A stretch of 64,000 nt of DNA from Nitrospira sp. (GCA_018242765.1 JAFEBH010000021.1:1-64000); one strand, 5' to 3'; positions 7,783 to 16,167 are shown, numbered from the stretch's first letter. Numbers and translations are program-made. Notes: a model not told the origin generated them from the letters alone.

Positions 7783-9224
7783 CTTACTGCCTCCTGCTTC
7801 CCGAGATGAAGATATTCCTGACGCGCAAGCTGGTGATCCACCACCGGAGCAGGATAGTCGGTCCCGATTCGGCATCCAGCGAGCGTCTGCTCCTCAGCGG
7901 TCATGAGATGCGGCTCATGAATTTTCTTCGCTGATACATGAGTCAATTCAGAAACGTAACAGCGGATGTAAGCCCCCTCAGGGTCGAACTTTCTACTCTG
8001 AAGCGCCGGATTAAAGATCCGATAGCCCGGCATGCTATCCGTTCCAGTCGACGCACACCATTGCCAATTCCCATTGTTGGCCGCCACATCGGCGTCAAGT
8101 AGGTGGCGCATGAAGTACTGTTCACCGCTCTGCCAGTCGATCCGAAGATCTTTGATTAGAAAGGAAGCCACGATCATGCGGACGCGGTTGTGCATCCACC
8201 CTGTCTGGTTGAGCTGCCGCATACCGGCATCGACGATCGGATACCCCGTCCGCCCACTGCACCAGGCCAGGAATAGGGCATCCCGCTCCTGGCCATGGTC
8301 TCGTGACGGCGGCACGGCTACGCGACGAAATGGGCCGTTAATCACATGCGGAAACGCGGCTAGGACTTGGTGAAAGAACTCCCGCCAGATCAGTTCATCG
8401 ATCCAGGTCAGGACATCTGTGCGGGAGACAGGCCCCTTGTGGGATAGGCTATGTATTGCGGTATGGACGACCTCCTTAGGTGAGAGTGTCCCGAACCGCA
8501 AGTGAGGGGACAACTTCGCGCTCCCATCGATTGCCGGACGATTCCGACCATTGGCATACCGGTGGATGGGGCCGTCGACGAACCAACGCAACTGTTCGCG
8601 GGCACGACGCTCCCCCGGTGCGATCCATGGCACAAGGTTCTCATAGCCCAGCTCCTTGGCTGTCGGGAGCGGCGATGAGGACAATCGAACAGCCTTCCTT
8701 GCTGTCACTGAAAGGTGTGGGACAGCATGGACTGTCGGCTTGAGCGCATGCCATTTGGCCCACCAGCGAGCGCGATACGCGCTGTAGCGCTGCATCGGTT
8801 CCCCGGTAGCCCCGCACACTTCCTCTGCCTCAAACACCACATGGTCCTTGAAGGTCTTGGCGGCAATGCCTTCCTGAGCCAACCGCTCCTGAATAGCCCG
8901 ATCTCGCACGAGTGCACGAGGCTCGCAATCTCGGTTCCAATATACTGCGTCGGCTTCCCACTCAAGAGCCGCCCGAAAGACTTCGTCCACTTGGGACCCA
9001 CGCCGCCACTGCAGAGGCAGTCCGAGCGCCGCGAGAGAAGCTTGGAGCTCATCCAAGCATCCCAACATAAAGTTCACACAGGCTGATCCGAATTCCTGTG
9101 ACCGCAGCAACGGCTCATCGAACACAAACAATGGAATGACCTCGTCGCATTCTTCACAGGCTACGGTCAACGCCGGTTGGTCAGCGAGGCGAAGATCTCT
9201 TCTGAACCAGACGATTCCGCGCAT
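7779..9224 (-). CDS. phrB: Deoxyribodipyrimidine photolyase (class I)
   Basis: A 481-residue light-driven repair enzyme that splits cyclobutane pyrimidine dimers using FADH-. The N-terminal photolyase alpha/beta domain starts RGIVWFRRDLRLADQPAL. The FAD-binding helical domain has RFGTLSPKEV, ELIWREFFHQVL, AWCSGRTGYPIVDAGMRQL, and the signature NNGNWQWCASTGTD followed by YRIFNP. ATG 9224 has GAGGG 7 bp upstream and starts right at the domain, so it is preferred over 9245. It is translationally coupled to the DUF523/DUF1722 gene. Expression is probably de-repressed by light through the divergent B12 regulator. A cryptochrome-like sensory role is less likely, since the repair-type motifs are intact. 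Confidence 0.95.
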   Translation of the reverse strand: MRGIVWFRRDLRLADQPALTVACEECDEVIPLFVFDEPLLRSQEFGSACVNFMLGCLDELQASLAALGLPLQWRRGSQVDEVFRAALEWEADAVYWNRDCEPRALVRDRAIQERLAQEGIAAKTFKDHVVFEAEEVCGATGEPMQRYSAYRARWWAKWHALKPTVHAVPHLSVTARKAVRLSSSPLPTAKELGYENLVPWIAPGERRAREQLRWFVDGPIHRYANGRNRPAIDGSAKLSPHLRFGTLSPKEVVHTAIHSLSHKGPVSRTDVLTWIDELIWREFFHQVLAAFPHVINGPFRRVAVPPSRDHGQERDALFLAWCSGRTGYPIVDAGMRQLNQTGWMHNRVRMIVASFLIKDLRIDWQSGEQYFMRHLLDADVAANNGNWQWCASTGTDSMPGYRIFNPALQSRKFDPEGAYIRCYVSELTHVSAKKIHEPHLMTAEEQTLAGCRIGTDYPAPVVDHQLARQEYLHLGKQEAVR

Positions 9225-9248
9225 GTGCCGTCCCTCTTTCATCAATGG

Positions 9249-9698
9249 TTATCGAGCCGGACTTCCATGCGGCCCCGTCGTTCCTTTCGGGAGCTTATCA
9301 TCGGCCACACGCGTGATGGATAGCTCCCGAAGCCCGTTCTCTCCCCTCACTCCCAACTTCACGACGGTTCCCACTTCACCTCGAATCATGTGGACCACCT
9401 GCTCATAGCTCTTTCCGGTCACGGTAGTGCCGTCAACGCTGACGATCTCATCTCCATGTTGCAGTCCCGCCTGTTGCGCAGGGCCCTGTGGATGGACCAT
9501 GCCCACATAGAGGATGGCTGGATCACCGATCCGCTCAGCTCCGATCTGGAGGACGATCCCGATAACCCCCTGATGCATTTTGGTATCGGTTCCATGACCG
9601 TAGGGAACCTGGCTCAAAGATTCGTCGGCCAGAGCTGAGCCGGTTAGGAGAAGGCCCATCAGCAACCCTGCTGCAATATGGAAGCTTCTGATTCGCAT
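9249..9698 (-). CDS. Exported single-PDZ-domain protein
   Basis: A 149-residue protein with a signal peptide ending LADES and one PDZ domain (about residues 45-135: AILYVGMVHPQGPAQQAGLQ, GDEIVSVDGTTVTGKSYEQVVHMIRG). No protease domain is attached, so it is not a DegP/CtpA-type enzyme. It may serve as a periplasmic adaptor. The ribosome site AGGAGG is 6 bp before the ATG. It lies 24 bp upstream of phrB and 18 bp downstream of the epimerase gene, inside the operon. Confidence 0.82.
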   Translation of the reverse strand: MRIRSFHIAAGLLMGLLLTGSALADESLSQVPYGHGTDTKMHQGVIGIVLQIGAERIGDPAILYVGMVHPQGPAQQAGLQHGDEIVSVDGTTVTGKSYEQVVHMIRGEVGTVVKLGVRGENGLRELSITRVADDKLPKGTTGPHGSPAR

Positions 9699-9716
9699 AC
9701 GCGTTCCTCCTATTTA

Positions 9717-10643
9717 TTATGCTGCTGATCTCTTAATCAGCACATCCCACAGGGCCTGTTCCAACGTTGTATACTGAAAACAATAACCTCCCGCCATGGC
9801 TTTCGCTGGAATCACCCGTTGGCCGGTTGTCATCAATGTCCCCAACTCACCAAGGAGCACGTTCAAGGCAAACCGTGGAACGGGAAGCCACGACGGCCTG
9901 TGAAGCACCCGCCCAAGAACTTCACAGAACATGTTCATCGTGATCGGCTCTGGCGCCACGGCATTAAGGGGGCCAGATATCCTGTTGTTGGCGAGAGCCC
10001 ACTCGATCAGCCCGATGTGATCACGACGGTGAATCCAGGAGACCCACTGACTTCCCGGCATGATGGGACCGCCGGCAAAGAATCGGAAAGGCACTAGCAT
10101 CTTGGGTAAAGCCCCGCCGTCTTGTTCCAAGACCATTCCGGTGCGTAGGGTGACGACTCGCGCCCCACACTCCGCAGCCCGCAGCGCCTCTGACTCCCAT
10201 GCGAGACACAGATCGGCCAAGAAGCCTTCGCCGCGCGGCGCACTCTCATCCAACCATTGGTCGTTGGTGGCGCCGTAGTACCCGATTCCAGAGGCGCTGA
10301 TGAATGTGGTGGGTTTAGAGGACCAGCGTAAAAGAGCCCTGACAAGTAAGCGCGTGGTAAGGACTCGACTCTCGGTGATGACTTGCTTGCGCGCATCCGT
10401 CCAGCGGGCGTCGGCGATTGACGCACCTGAAAGGTTAATGACCGCATCCGCTCCTTCAAGGACCTGCTCCCAGGGCCCTGAGTCCCGCGCGTTCCATTCG
10501 ACTGCTTGAACCGGCAATTCAGGTCGATGATGAACTTGCTCCATTCGTCTGGTTAAAACGATAACCCTATGACCTCCCCGGATGAGAGTGGCGCATAGTG
10601 CTTGCCCGATGAATCCTGTGCCTCCAGTGATGACGATTTTCAT
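9717..10643 (-). CDS. TIGR01777-family NAD-dependent epimerase/SDR protein
   Basis: A 308-residue extended short-chain dehydrogenase. It has the Rossmann motif ITGGTGFIG at the N-terminus, the ISASGIGYYGATNDQWLDE segment with the catalytic-type Tyr, and a C-terminal DUF1731 tail (VLLGELGTLMTTGQRVIPAKAM). The substrate is unknown for the family. TIGR01777 genes repeatedly co-occur with phr and LitR-type regulators. The start at 10643 begins directly at the Rossmann strand with AAGGAT nearby; the upstream ATG at 10670 would add nine unrelated residues. Confidence 0.88.
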   Translation of the reverse strand: MKIVITGGTGFIGQALCATLIRGGHRVIVLTRRMEQVHHRPELPVQAVEWNARDSGPWEQVLEGADAVINLSGASIADARWTDARKQVITESRVLTTRLLVRALLRWSSKPTTFISASGIGYYGATNDQWLDESAPRGEGFLADLCLAWESEALRAAECGARVVTLRTGMVLEQDGGALPKMLVPFRFFAGGPIMPGSQWVSWIHRRDHIGLIEWALANNRISGPLNAVAPEPITMNMFCEVLGRVLHRPSWLPVPRFALNVLLGELGTLMTTGQRVIPAKAMAGGYCFQYTTLEQALWDVLIKRSAA

Positions 10644-10723
10644 AGGTTTATCCTTCAGCAATACTCTCACCCGACATTCCCGGCATCATAGGCATGAGTG
10701 TGATCAATCGATCCCTCGTCTCC

Positions 10724-11026
10724 TTATTTACCTGCACCACGTCTCTTTGCACTAGATCTCTCATGGCTCACCTGTCGTGGAAACTTCCGTTGTTTAGGCC
10801 CTTCGAGTGCCCGAGGCAGTGGCATCAGTCGATTCGACAATACCATCTCATCGATAAACTCCCCGCAATTGGTGCACCGTAACCCCTTGAAGATAACCTC
10901 ACCTGCATAGCCCTGCAAATTCACATGGTGCGCGACGACCATCAACCCTCCACACCGTGTGCAGACATCCTGTCTCGTTGGATGAGGCAGAGCCGATGGC
11001 GTGCCTGATTCCCCAGTAGTTTCCAT
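10724..11026 (-). CDS. Small zinc-ribbon protein
   Basis: A 100-residue protein with two CxxC pairs (CTRCGG and CTNCGE) about 28 residues apart, a typical zinc ribbon, followed by a basic tail rich in Arg and Lys (GPKQRKFPRQVSHERSSAKRRGAGK). Such proteins may bind nucleic acid, but no specific function can be named. ATG 11026 has GAGG 6 bp upstream. It sits 80 bp upstream of the epimerase gene. Confidence 0.7.
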   Translation of the reverse strand: METTGESGTPSALPHPTRQDVCTRCGGLMVVAHHVNLQGYAGEVIFKGLRCTNCGEFIDEMVLSNRLMPLPRALEGPKQRKFPRQVSHERSSAKRRGAGK

Positions 11027-11066
11027 GAGAATCCTCATCACCGATGAAGAAACAATCGGTCATTTC

Positions 11067-11195
11067 CTATTTCTGAGCAAACCGTTTGTCTTTCGCCCGC
11101 CGCATCACAGCCAGGCTCACGGTCTGATACAGTCCGGCTACCAAGCCACAGGTCATGAATCCCATCGCAAACAAGAAAATAATGCTCATGTCCAT
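11067..11195 (-). CDS. 42-residue single-span membrane protein
   Basis: A short reading frame with an AAGGGG ribosome site 6 bp before ATG 11195. The product MDMSIIFLFAMGFMTCGLVA... has one hydrophobic segment (residues 3-31) and a strongly basic C-terminus (MRRAKDKRFAQK), so by the positive-inside rule the tail is cytoplasmic. It is in line with the operon and 40 bp from the zinc-ribbon start. No family is recognised. The combination of ribosome site, clean membrane segment and basic tail makes chance unlikely. Confidence 0.6.
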   Translation of the reverse strand: MDMSIIFLFAMGFMTCGLVAGLYQTVSLAVMRRAKDKRFAQK

Positions 11196-11411
11196 GATTG
11201 TCCCCTTTCATCCATTACGAATGACGAACGCCGATTACAAAGGTTCCTGTTCGCCGAGGCGACAGGTCCCTCCATCACGAAGGAGCCTGTCTGCCTCAAC
11301 GGGCGACGCCGTGCGGAGTTCAGCGTCGCCTGGATCAACAGGGACCGGCCTCCTGAACCAAGTCGTTATCGGCATGTTTCATCGCACATGATCCATAAAC
11401 TCACGCAACAG

Positions 11412-12248
11412 CTACGGTGCGTGCTCAAGACTGCGAGCGCAACGGAACCCTGTGCCATGCGTCTGCAGTGCAAATCCTCCGCGCCCCCGTGCGGATGTCG
11501 CAATATCCGACGCCGGACTATGCCAGGACCCCCCGCGGATCGAACGAACAACTCCGTTCTTGTCCGGTCCATGAGGATTTCGGTTGGAGGCGTCTTTGTA
11601 GTAGTTCGGGTCGTACCAGTCCGAGACCCACTCTCTCACATTGCCGGCCATGTCCTTCACTCCATAAGGGGAATCACCGTCCGGCAGTGACCCAACGACA
11701 TGGAGCGTGCGTTCATCGTCCCATTCCCGATCAAAGTTTGCGTGCCTCGCCGTGGGAGGATCATCCCCCCACGGATACATTCGTCCGTCAGTCCCACGCG
11801 CGGCTTTTTCCCATTCCGCTTCTGTCGGAAGTCGCTTTTTGGCCCATGCGCAATAGGATTTAGCGTCATACCAGGTTGTTTGGGCCACCGGCAGATGTTC
11901 AATGCCCGTGAGAGAGGCGAGGGGGCCGGTACCGTAAGGATTCGGAGGGGTACGATGACCGGTGGCTTTCACAAAAGCCATATACCGCTCATTCGTCACT
12001 TCGACTTGGTCGATGCCAAATGCATCAAGATACACGGCTCGCTGTGGACGCTCATCGGCCCGACCTTGTCCTTCTTGAGAACCCATCAAGAACTTCCCGG
12101 CTGGGACAGTCATCATCGGCACAGGATCAAGCTCTTTTGAGGCGGCTGGCGCGACCAGAGAGAACCATGGTGTGAAGACAACAACAGCGACCACGGCCAT
12201 AGCCATATGTGATCGTTGCGTTCGGCAGGTCCACAACACGGTCGTCAT
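11412..12248 (-). CDS. Exported SUMF1/formylglycine-generating-enzyme-like protein (copy B)
   Basis: A 278-residue protein with a signal segment (about residues 14-36) and a full SUMF1 domain: PAGKFLMGSQEGQGRADERP, VTNERYMAFVKATG, CAWAKKRLPTEAEWEKAARG, YPWGDD, VKDMAGNVREWVSDWY and the C-terminal RGGSWHSPASD..GFRCAR. Many bacterial SUMF1 proteins lack FGE activity; the aerobic-FGE copper-binding Cys pair is not obvious here, since I see only scattered cysteines (AKSYCAWA, FRCAR). ATG 12248 overlaps the previous stop (ATGA) and has GGAG 8 bp ahead. It is one of two paralogues flanking a His-rich helical protein. Confidence 0.85.
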   Translation of the reverse strand: MTTVLWTCRTQRSHMAMAVVAVVVFTPWFSLVAPAASKELDPVPMMTVPAGKFLMGSQEGQGRADERPQRAVYLDAFGIDQVEVTNERYMAFVKATGHRTPPNPYGTGPLASLTGIEHLPVAQTTWYDAKSYCAWAKKRLPTEAEWEKAARGTDGRMYPWGDDPPTARHANFDREWDDERTLHVVGSLPDGDSPYGVKDMAGNVREWVSDWYDPNYYKDASNRNPHGPDKNGVVRSIRGGSWHSPASDIATSARGRGGFALQTHGTGFRCARSLEHAP

Positions 12249-12613
12249 TGCTTCGACTCCTTGCTCCCTTCAATCGCATGAGTCGTATGGATGCGCACTT
12301 GCCTGATGAGACGCTCCACCTGGACGGGGTTGTCCTGGTCGGCAGCCTCTTGGGCCTCAGTGATCAAGGTTCGTGCCTGGTGCAAGTGTTCTTCGATCTC
12401 GGCCTGTAGTTTCGGCGTTGCCACCGTCCCCCCCAAGGCCGCTCTGTGATACACCTCCCACGCATGGTCCACCTCGTGTTCGGCTTCATGCACCGCGCCT
12501 ACACTTTCCCGATGAGGGTGATCACTAAAATCTATAGGGCCAGCGAACAACGGCGTGGGCGCCAAGAACATGATGGGGAAAATCCCTGGAATCAGGAGTT
12601 GGCTGTACGTCAT
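12245..12613 (-). CDS. Exported His-rich helical protein (SmbP-like?)
   Basis: A 122-residue protein with a signal peptide ending PLFAGP, then an almost entirely helical, His/Glu-rich sequence (HPHRESVGAVHEAEHEVDHAWEVYH, EEHLHQARTLITEAQEAADQ, RQVRIHTTHAIEGSKES). The spacing of His and Glu along helices recalls SmbP, the small metal-binding protein of Nitrosomonas, but the similarity is only by eye. ATG 12613 (GGAG 9 bp upstream) is preferred over 12631. Its stop overlaps the start of SUMF1 copy B and it lies 76 bp after SUMF1 copy A, suggesting that the three work together in the periplasm. Confidence 0.65.
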   Translation of the reverse strand: MTYSQLLIPGIFPIMFLAPTPLFAGPIDFSDHPHRESVGAVHEAEHEVDHAWEVYHRAALGGTVATPKLQAEIEEHLHQARTLITEAQEAADQDNPVQVERLIRQVRIHTTHAIEGSKESKQ

Positions 12614-12689
12614 GGGTGCGTCTCCATCCATTCAGGTCAATTATTGAGCACCAGGAGAAGCTCTTTGAAACGGTGGAAGGCCTCCTTGT

Positions 12690-13655
12690 CTATTTCTTCT
12701 TCATGCTTTTTTTAATCAGCTCTTGGGTCGTCAGATATTCCTGGTTGGCTGGGTCGCCGGACAAGGCTTTCTCGATTGAGGCCAGCGCATCAGCATGCTT
12801 TTCGGCCCCCATCGCGACCAGTGCCTGCATAAAAGCAGCGCGGCTTTCCTGCATGGCCTCATCCGTGGGAGCAGGGGCGGACTTGGCACAGCGGAATCCT
12901 AGCCCCACACCATAGGAGTTATTGTCGGGCTGGTTCCAGAAGCGATGACTCGTATGGAGGGACGATTCCGGTGCGAGCCAGGATCCTCCACGGAGCACTT
13001 TGACCGGTCCTTGATTGGCGAAGTTATAGCCCTGATCGGCACCCTTGGGGTTTAGCGCAAGGCTGTTCTTGTAGTAGGAAGGTCCATACCAATCATCCAC
13101 CCATTCGAACACGTTACCGGCCATGTTATACACGCCATAACCACTCACACCCTCCGGATAGGAATCGACGGGTGTCGTTCGCCCTATATTTTGCCCATAG
13201 TTGGCCTTTTTAGGATCAATCGCGTGACCCCACGGATAATGATTATCTCCCGTCGGCCCCTTAGCAGCTCGCTCCCACTCCGCCTCAGTCGGCAGGCGTT
13301 TCCCCTCCCACTTACAGAAGGCATTTGCGTCAGTCCAGCTGACTCCAACCACCGGCTGATTGGGCTTGCTGAGTCGCGGGTCATCCCAATAGGCTGGTGC
13401 GGGATGACTCATCGCTTTCATGAACTCTTTGTATCGAACGTTAGACGCTTCGTATTTATCGATCCAATATGAATCGAGTACGACCTGATGCCTGGGTTCA
13501 TCAGCATGCTCGTTGCTGCCCATCGTGAATTCGCCCTTGAGAATGAGCACCATGTCTTTTTCCCCGCCCGGTTGGTCGGCGGCTGTCGCAAGCGAGATGG
13601 CCCCTCCCAGAATCGCTATGCCGACTACGAATTGGGGGATTGTTTGACTCCGCAT
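12690..13655 (-). CDS. Exported SUMF1-like protein with C-terminal TPR-like tail (copy A)
   Basis: A 321-residue protein with a signal peptide (cut near LATAADQ) and a SUMF1 domain (ILKGEFTMGSNEHADEP, DKYEASNVRYKEFM, KRLPTEAEWERAAKGPTGDNHYPWG, VYNMAGNVFEWVDDWYGPSYY, VLRGGSWLAPES, GLGFRCAK). The last 65 residues form a helical tail resembling a single tetratricopeptide unit (AAFMQALVAMGAEKHADALASIEKALSGDP). ATG 13655 has AAGGAGG 6 bp ahead; the GTG two codons upstream is too close to that site. It is the first gene of the minus-strand operon, about 290 bp downstream of the triple direct-repeat operator. Confidence 0.85.
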   Translation of the reverse strand: MRSQTIPQFVVGIAILGGAISLATAADQPGGEKDMVLILKGEFTMGSNEHADEPRHQVVLDSYWIDKYEASNVRYKEFMKAMSHPAPAYWDDPRLSKPNQPVVGVSWTDANAFCKWEGKRLPTEAEWERAAKGPTGDNHYPWGHAIDPKKANYGQNIGRTTPVDSYPEGVSGYGVYNMAGNVFEWVDDWYGPSYYKNSLALNPKGADQGYNFANQGPVKVLRGGSWLAPESSLHTSHRFWNQPDNNSYGVGLGFRCAKSAPAPTDEAMQESRAAFMQALVAMGAEKHADALASIEKALSGDPANQEYLTTQELIKKSMKKK

Positions 13656-13945
13656 TGGCACCCTCCTTGGTTAGTGCAATGATCCCGTAGACGAGAGGTG
13701 ATCCTGTCTAAGCTGATACGTGATTCCACATTATTGAGAATGTCTCCGTCGAACGAAACGCCTGTACGGGCTGCTTCGCCGGATGATTTCTCGCAATGCC
13801 TGCTTCGATGATTTCATTGGACCGTGCGTGAGACGGACGCACCTGTTAGAGCTGACGTGAGATGCAGCTGGTTGTCTGTAGAGGTCATCGATGCTTGTAT
13901 TCTTGCCTGTGATGACATCGTTCATAATGATTTCCATAGTTCTCA

Positions 13946-13978
13946 TGTCCAATAATTGTCATATGTATGTCCAATGTA
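13946..13978. promoter_or_regulatory. Triple 11-bp direct repeat, candidate CarH/LitR operator
   Basis: TGTCC, TGTCA and TGTCC begin at 13946, 13957 and 13968, each exactly 11 bp apart, in the sequences TGTCCAATAAT, TGTCATATGTA and TGTCCAATGTA. In Thermus CarH the DNA-binding domains contact successive 11-bp direct repeats, so this is the expected geometry. The site lies in the intergenic region between the operon starting at 13655 and the regulator at 14065. The remaining leader (13656-13945) carries no gene I can support. Confidence 0.65.
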
Positions 13979-14022
13979 TAGCTTACAATGTCGCACGTTT
14001 CAAGCGTTATAATTCAAAATAT

Positions 14023-14051
14023 TTGACAAACATTGGACAGTCATCTAATAA
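14023..14051 (+). promoter_or_regulatory. Promoter of the CarH-like gene with embedded operator
   Basis: TTGACA (14023-14028), a 17-bp spacer and TAATAA (14046-14051) form a near-consensus sigma-70 promoter just ahead of ATG 14065. The -35 box lies within TTGACAAACATTGGACA, which on the other strand reads TGTCCA-ATGT-TTGTCA and again has TGTC units 11 bp apart. Binding there would block the promoter, so autorepression is expected. Confidence 0.65.
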
Positions 14052-14064
14052 TTCAGGTAACGAT

Positions 14065-14982
14065 ATGAATAAGCATAGAATTCATAGAGTTGCGAAGCTG
14101 ACAGGGCTCTCCAAGGATGTAATTAGGGTGTGGGAGCGTAGGTATAGCCTTGTCAAACCTTCCAGAAGCGCCAATCACTATCGGGAATACAGCGATGAGG
14201 ACGTCTCCCTCTTCCGCTTTTTGAAGGAGGAATTAGATCACGGTCAGACTATCGGCGGGCTTGCGATGGAAGGGCGAGATTCGCTGCTTCAACGTATGCG
14301 GGCAAGCTCAATCCCGAAACAGCAGGAGCTTGCTCCCCACAGTTCACTGCTCGACGAACTGGTCTCCAGACTCGATCCACTCGATAAGGGTCGGTTTGAA
14401 CTGCAACTGGACGCGGCAATCGCTGTGATCCCGTTCGAAGAAGCGGTGCAACGCATTCTTCTCCCCTTACAGCGACGAATAGGAGAACTGTGGCATGAAG
14501 GACGAGTGAATATCGCAGTGGAACATTACGTCACGAAGATCATTCAACAGAAGTTATTCTCCGTAATCAACCAACTGCCGGCAAACGAGTTCGGCCCACG
14601 CGTGCTCATTGCCTGTCCCGAAGGCGAGCACCATGAAATCGGCGCTCAAGCCGTCACATACCTTGCCGCCTCACGCGGTTTCCATGTTTATTACCTAGGA
14701 CCTAATCTTCCCCTGACAGATTTGGAGGCGTTGTGCGAACGCGTGCATCCGGACCTGATTCTCCTGTCCTTGACTCAAACGAAATCGGACGACGAGACAG
14801 ATCACCTGCTCCATGGCTTACGAACGCTCTCGCAGCGCTGGCATGTCGCAGTGGGCGGGAAAGGCGCATGTGCGATGGAGCACCTCCTGGCGAACACGAA
14901 GATTGAACTCCTTGATGATCTCGGTGCACTCCACAATCGTCTTGCGAATCTTCTTTCGGCCCACCAGCGCGCGTTTCATTGA
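14065..14982 (+). CDS. MerR-family B12-dependent photoreceptor regulator (CarH/LitR type)
   Basis: A 305-residue repressor. Residues 5-75 are a MerR winged-helix domain (HRVAKLTGLSKDVIRVWERRY). Residues 95-170 are a helical cap with the Wx9EH motif (W143, E153, H154). The C-terminal cobalamin-binding domain has the ExHxxG motif (E188, H190, G193). In CarH, these three motifs hold adenosylcobalamin, which drives tetramer formation and DNA binding in the dark; light cleaves the cofactor and releases DNA. All key residues are present, so light sensing is likely rather than simple B12 sensing. ATG 14065 is the start that fits the promoter and domain; the longer upstream frame runs through the promoter. 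It is divergent from the photolyase operon. Confidence 0.92.
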   Translation: MNKHRIHRVAKLTGLSKDVIRVWERRYSLVKPSRSANHYREYSDEDVSLFRFLKEELDHGQTIGGLAMEGRDSLLQRMRASSIPKQQELAPHSSLLDELVSRLDPLDKGRFELQLDAAIAVIPFEEAVQRILLPLQRRIGELWHEGRVNIAVEHYVTKIIQQKLFSVINQLPANEFGPRVLIACPEGEHHEIGAQAVTYLAASRGFHVYYLGPNLPLTDLEALCERVHPDLILLSLTQTKSDDETDHLLHGLRTLSQRWHVAVGGKGACAMEHLLANTKIELLDDLGALHNRLANLLSAHQRAFH

Positions 14983-15191
14983 CCCTTACTCAGACGTGCG
15001 TCATGCCAACCTACCAAGCAGGTCTTCAATTGGCTTCCTCGGCCTGACCAGCCGATATTGGCGTTCAGTCCCTCGACAGATTTTGCCGTTTCAATGTTGG
15101 CTTCAAGCGAAGAAGCGTGCCAGCACTACCGATTTGCTCACGCTGTAGAAACGGTGAACTGGCAACCGAGACGGGAACGTGCCCCAAGGGT

Positions 15192-16097
15192 TCACGGCAA
15201 TAGAAGCGCCCCCTCGACATTCTCATGTGGCGGCGGCTCGTGATCCAACCACACGTCGCCCTCGGCTGCATCGGATTGAATACTGGGCATGGACGCCAGA
15301 GATTTAAAATCGAAGAGACGAGAATCCATCAAGAGCGATGGGGCCACATTGGTCAACGCCGCGGCGATGCTGTCGGAACAACCGGGAGATCCTCGCTCCC
15401 ACTCCTGAAGTAAGGCTTTGACCTTTTTACGCTTCAAATCCTCTTGGGAGCCACAAAGATCGCAGGGGATAATGGGAAAGCTCCGCAGCTCCGCGTACCG
15501 CGCGAGGTCTGCCTCTTTAACCAAGGCCAATGGGCGAATGACCAAATGACGGCCGTCTTTCGAACGCAGCTTCGGGGGAATGGCCTTGAGCTTGCCGGTA
15601 TAAAAGAGATTCAAAAACAAGGTTTCAATGATGTCGTCACGGTGATGGCCTAACGCAATCTTCGTGGCGCCCAGTTCCGTCGCGATCCGATACAAATGGC
15701 CTCGTCGGAGACGGGAACAGAGTGAACAGGTCGTCTGCCCTTCAGGAATGAGTCGCTTGACGATCGAGTAGGTATCGCGTGCCTCGATATGGAATGGGAT
15801 GCCGCGGCTGGCGAGATACTGCGGGAGCACTTGTTCGGGGAAACCTGGTTGTCGTTGATCCAGATTGACCGCGACCAGGTCAAACTGGATCGGTGCCCGT
15901 TGTTGCAAGACGAGCAAGATGTCCAATAGCCCATAACTATCCTTCCCGCCAGACAGACACACCATCACCTTGTCGCCTTCCTCGATGAGGCGATACTCCG
16001 CGATGGCCTGCCCGACCAGTCGGCACAGACGTGTTTGCATCCTCTCAGTCGCTTCGTCTAGTTTAGGGACAGCTGTTGAAACTGGTGGTTTACTCAT
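15192..16097 (-). CDS. ttcA: tRNA 2-thiocytidine(32) synthetase TtcA
   Basis: A 301-residue enzyme that thiolates cytidine 32 of tRNAs using ATP and an iron-sulfur cluster. It shows the PP-loop motif CLSGGKDSYGLLDIL, the CSLCSRLRRG CxxC pair, the LGHHRDDIIETLFLN segment, and a further CDLCGSQ pair typical of TtcA. ATG 16097 starts the domain, although the ribosome site is weak; an upstream in-frame start at 16217 would overlap the divergent phosphatase gene. It is convergent with the CarH-like gene. No terminator is evident between the two. Confidence 0.9.
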   Translation of the reverse strand: MSKPPVSTAVPKLDEATERMQTRLCRLVGQAIAEYRLIEEGDKVMVCLSGGKDSYGLLDILLVLQQRAPIQFDLVAVNLDQRQPGFPEQVLPQYLASRGIPFHIEARDTYSIVKRLIPEGQTTCSLCSRLRRGHLYRIATELGATKIALGHHRDDIIETLFLNLFYTGKLKAIPPKLRSKDGRHLVIRPLALVKEADLARYAELRSFPIIPCDLCGSQEDLKRKKVKALLQEWERGSPGCSDSIAAALTNVAPSLLMDSRLFDFKSLASMPSIQSDAAEGDVWLDHEPPPHENVEGALLLP

Positions 16098-16167
16098 ATC
16101 GCAATTGTAGCGGTCCCTTTGCGGCGATGTCGACTGTTCGACTCTGGAAAAAGGAGATATATCATCT

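Noticed and set aside
13731..13952. Minus-strand open frame in the leader of the light operon
   Set aside because: No ribosome site, Arg/Ser-rich composition, and it runs into the operator; treated as untranslated leader.
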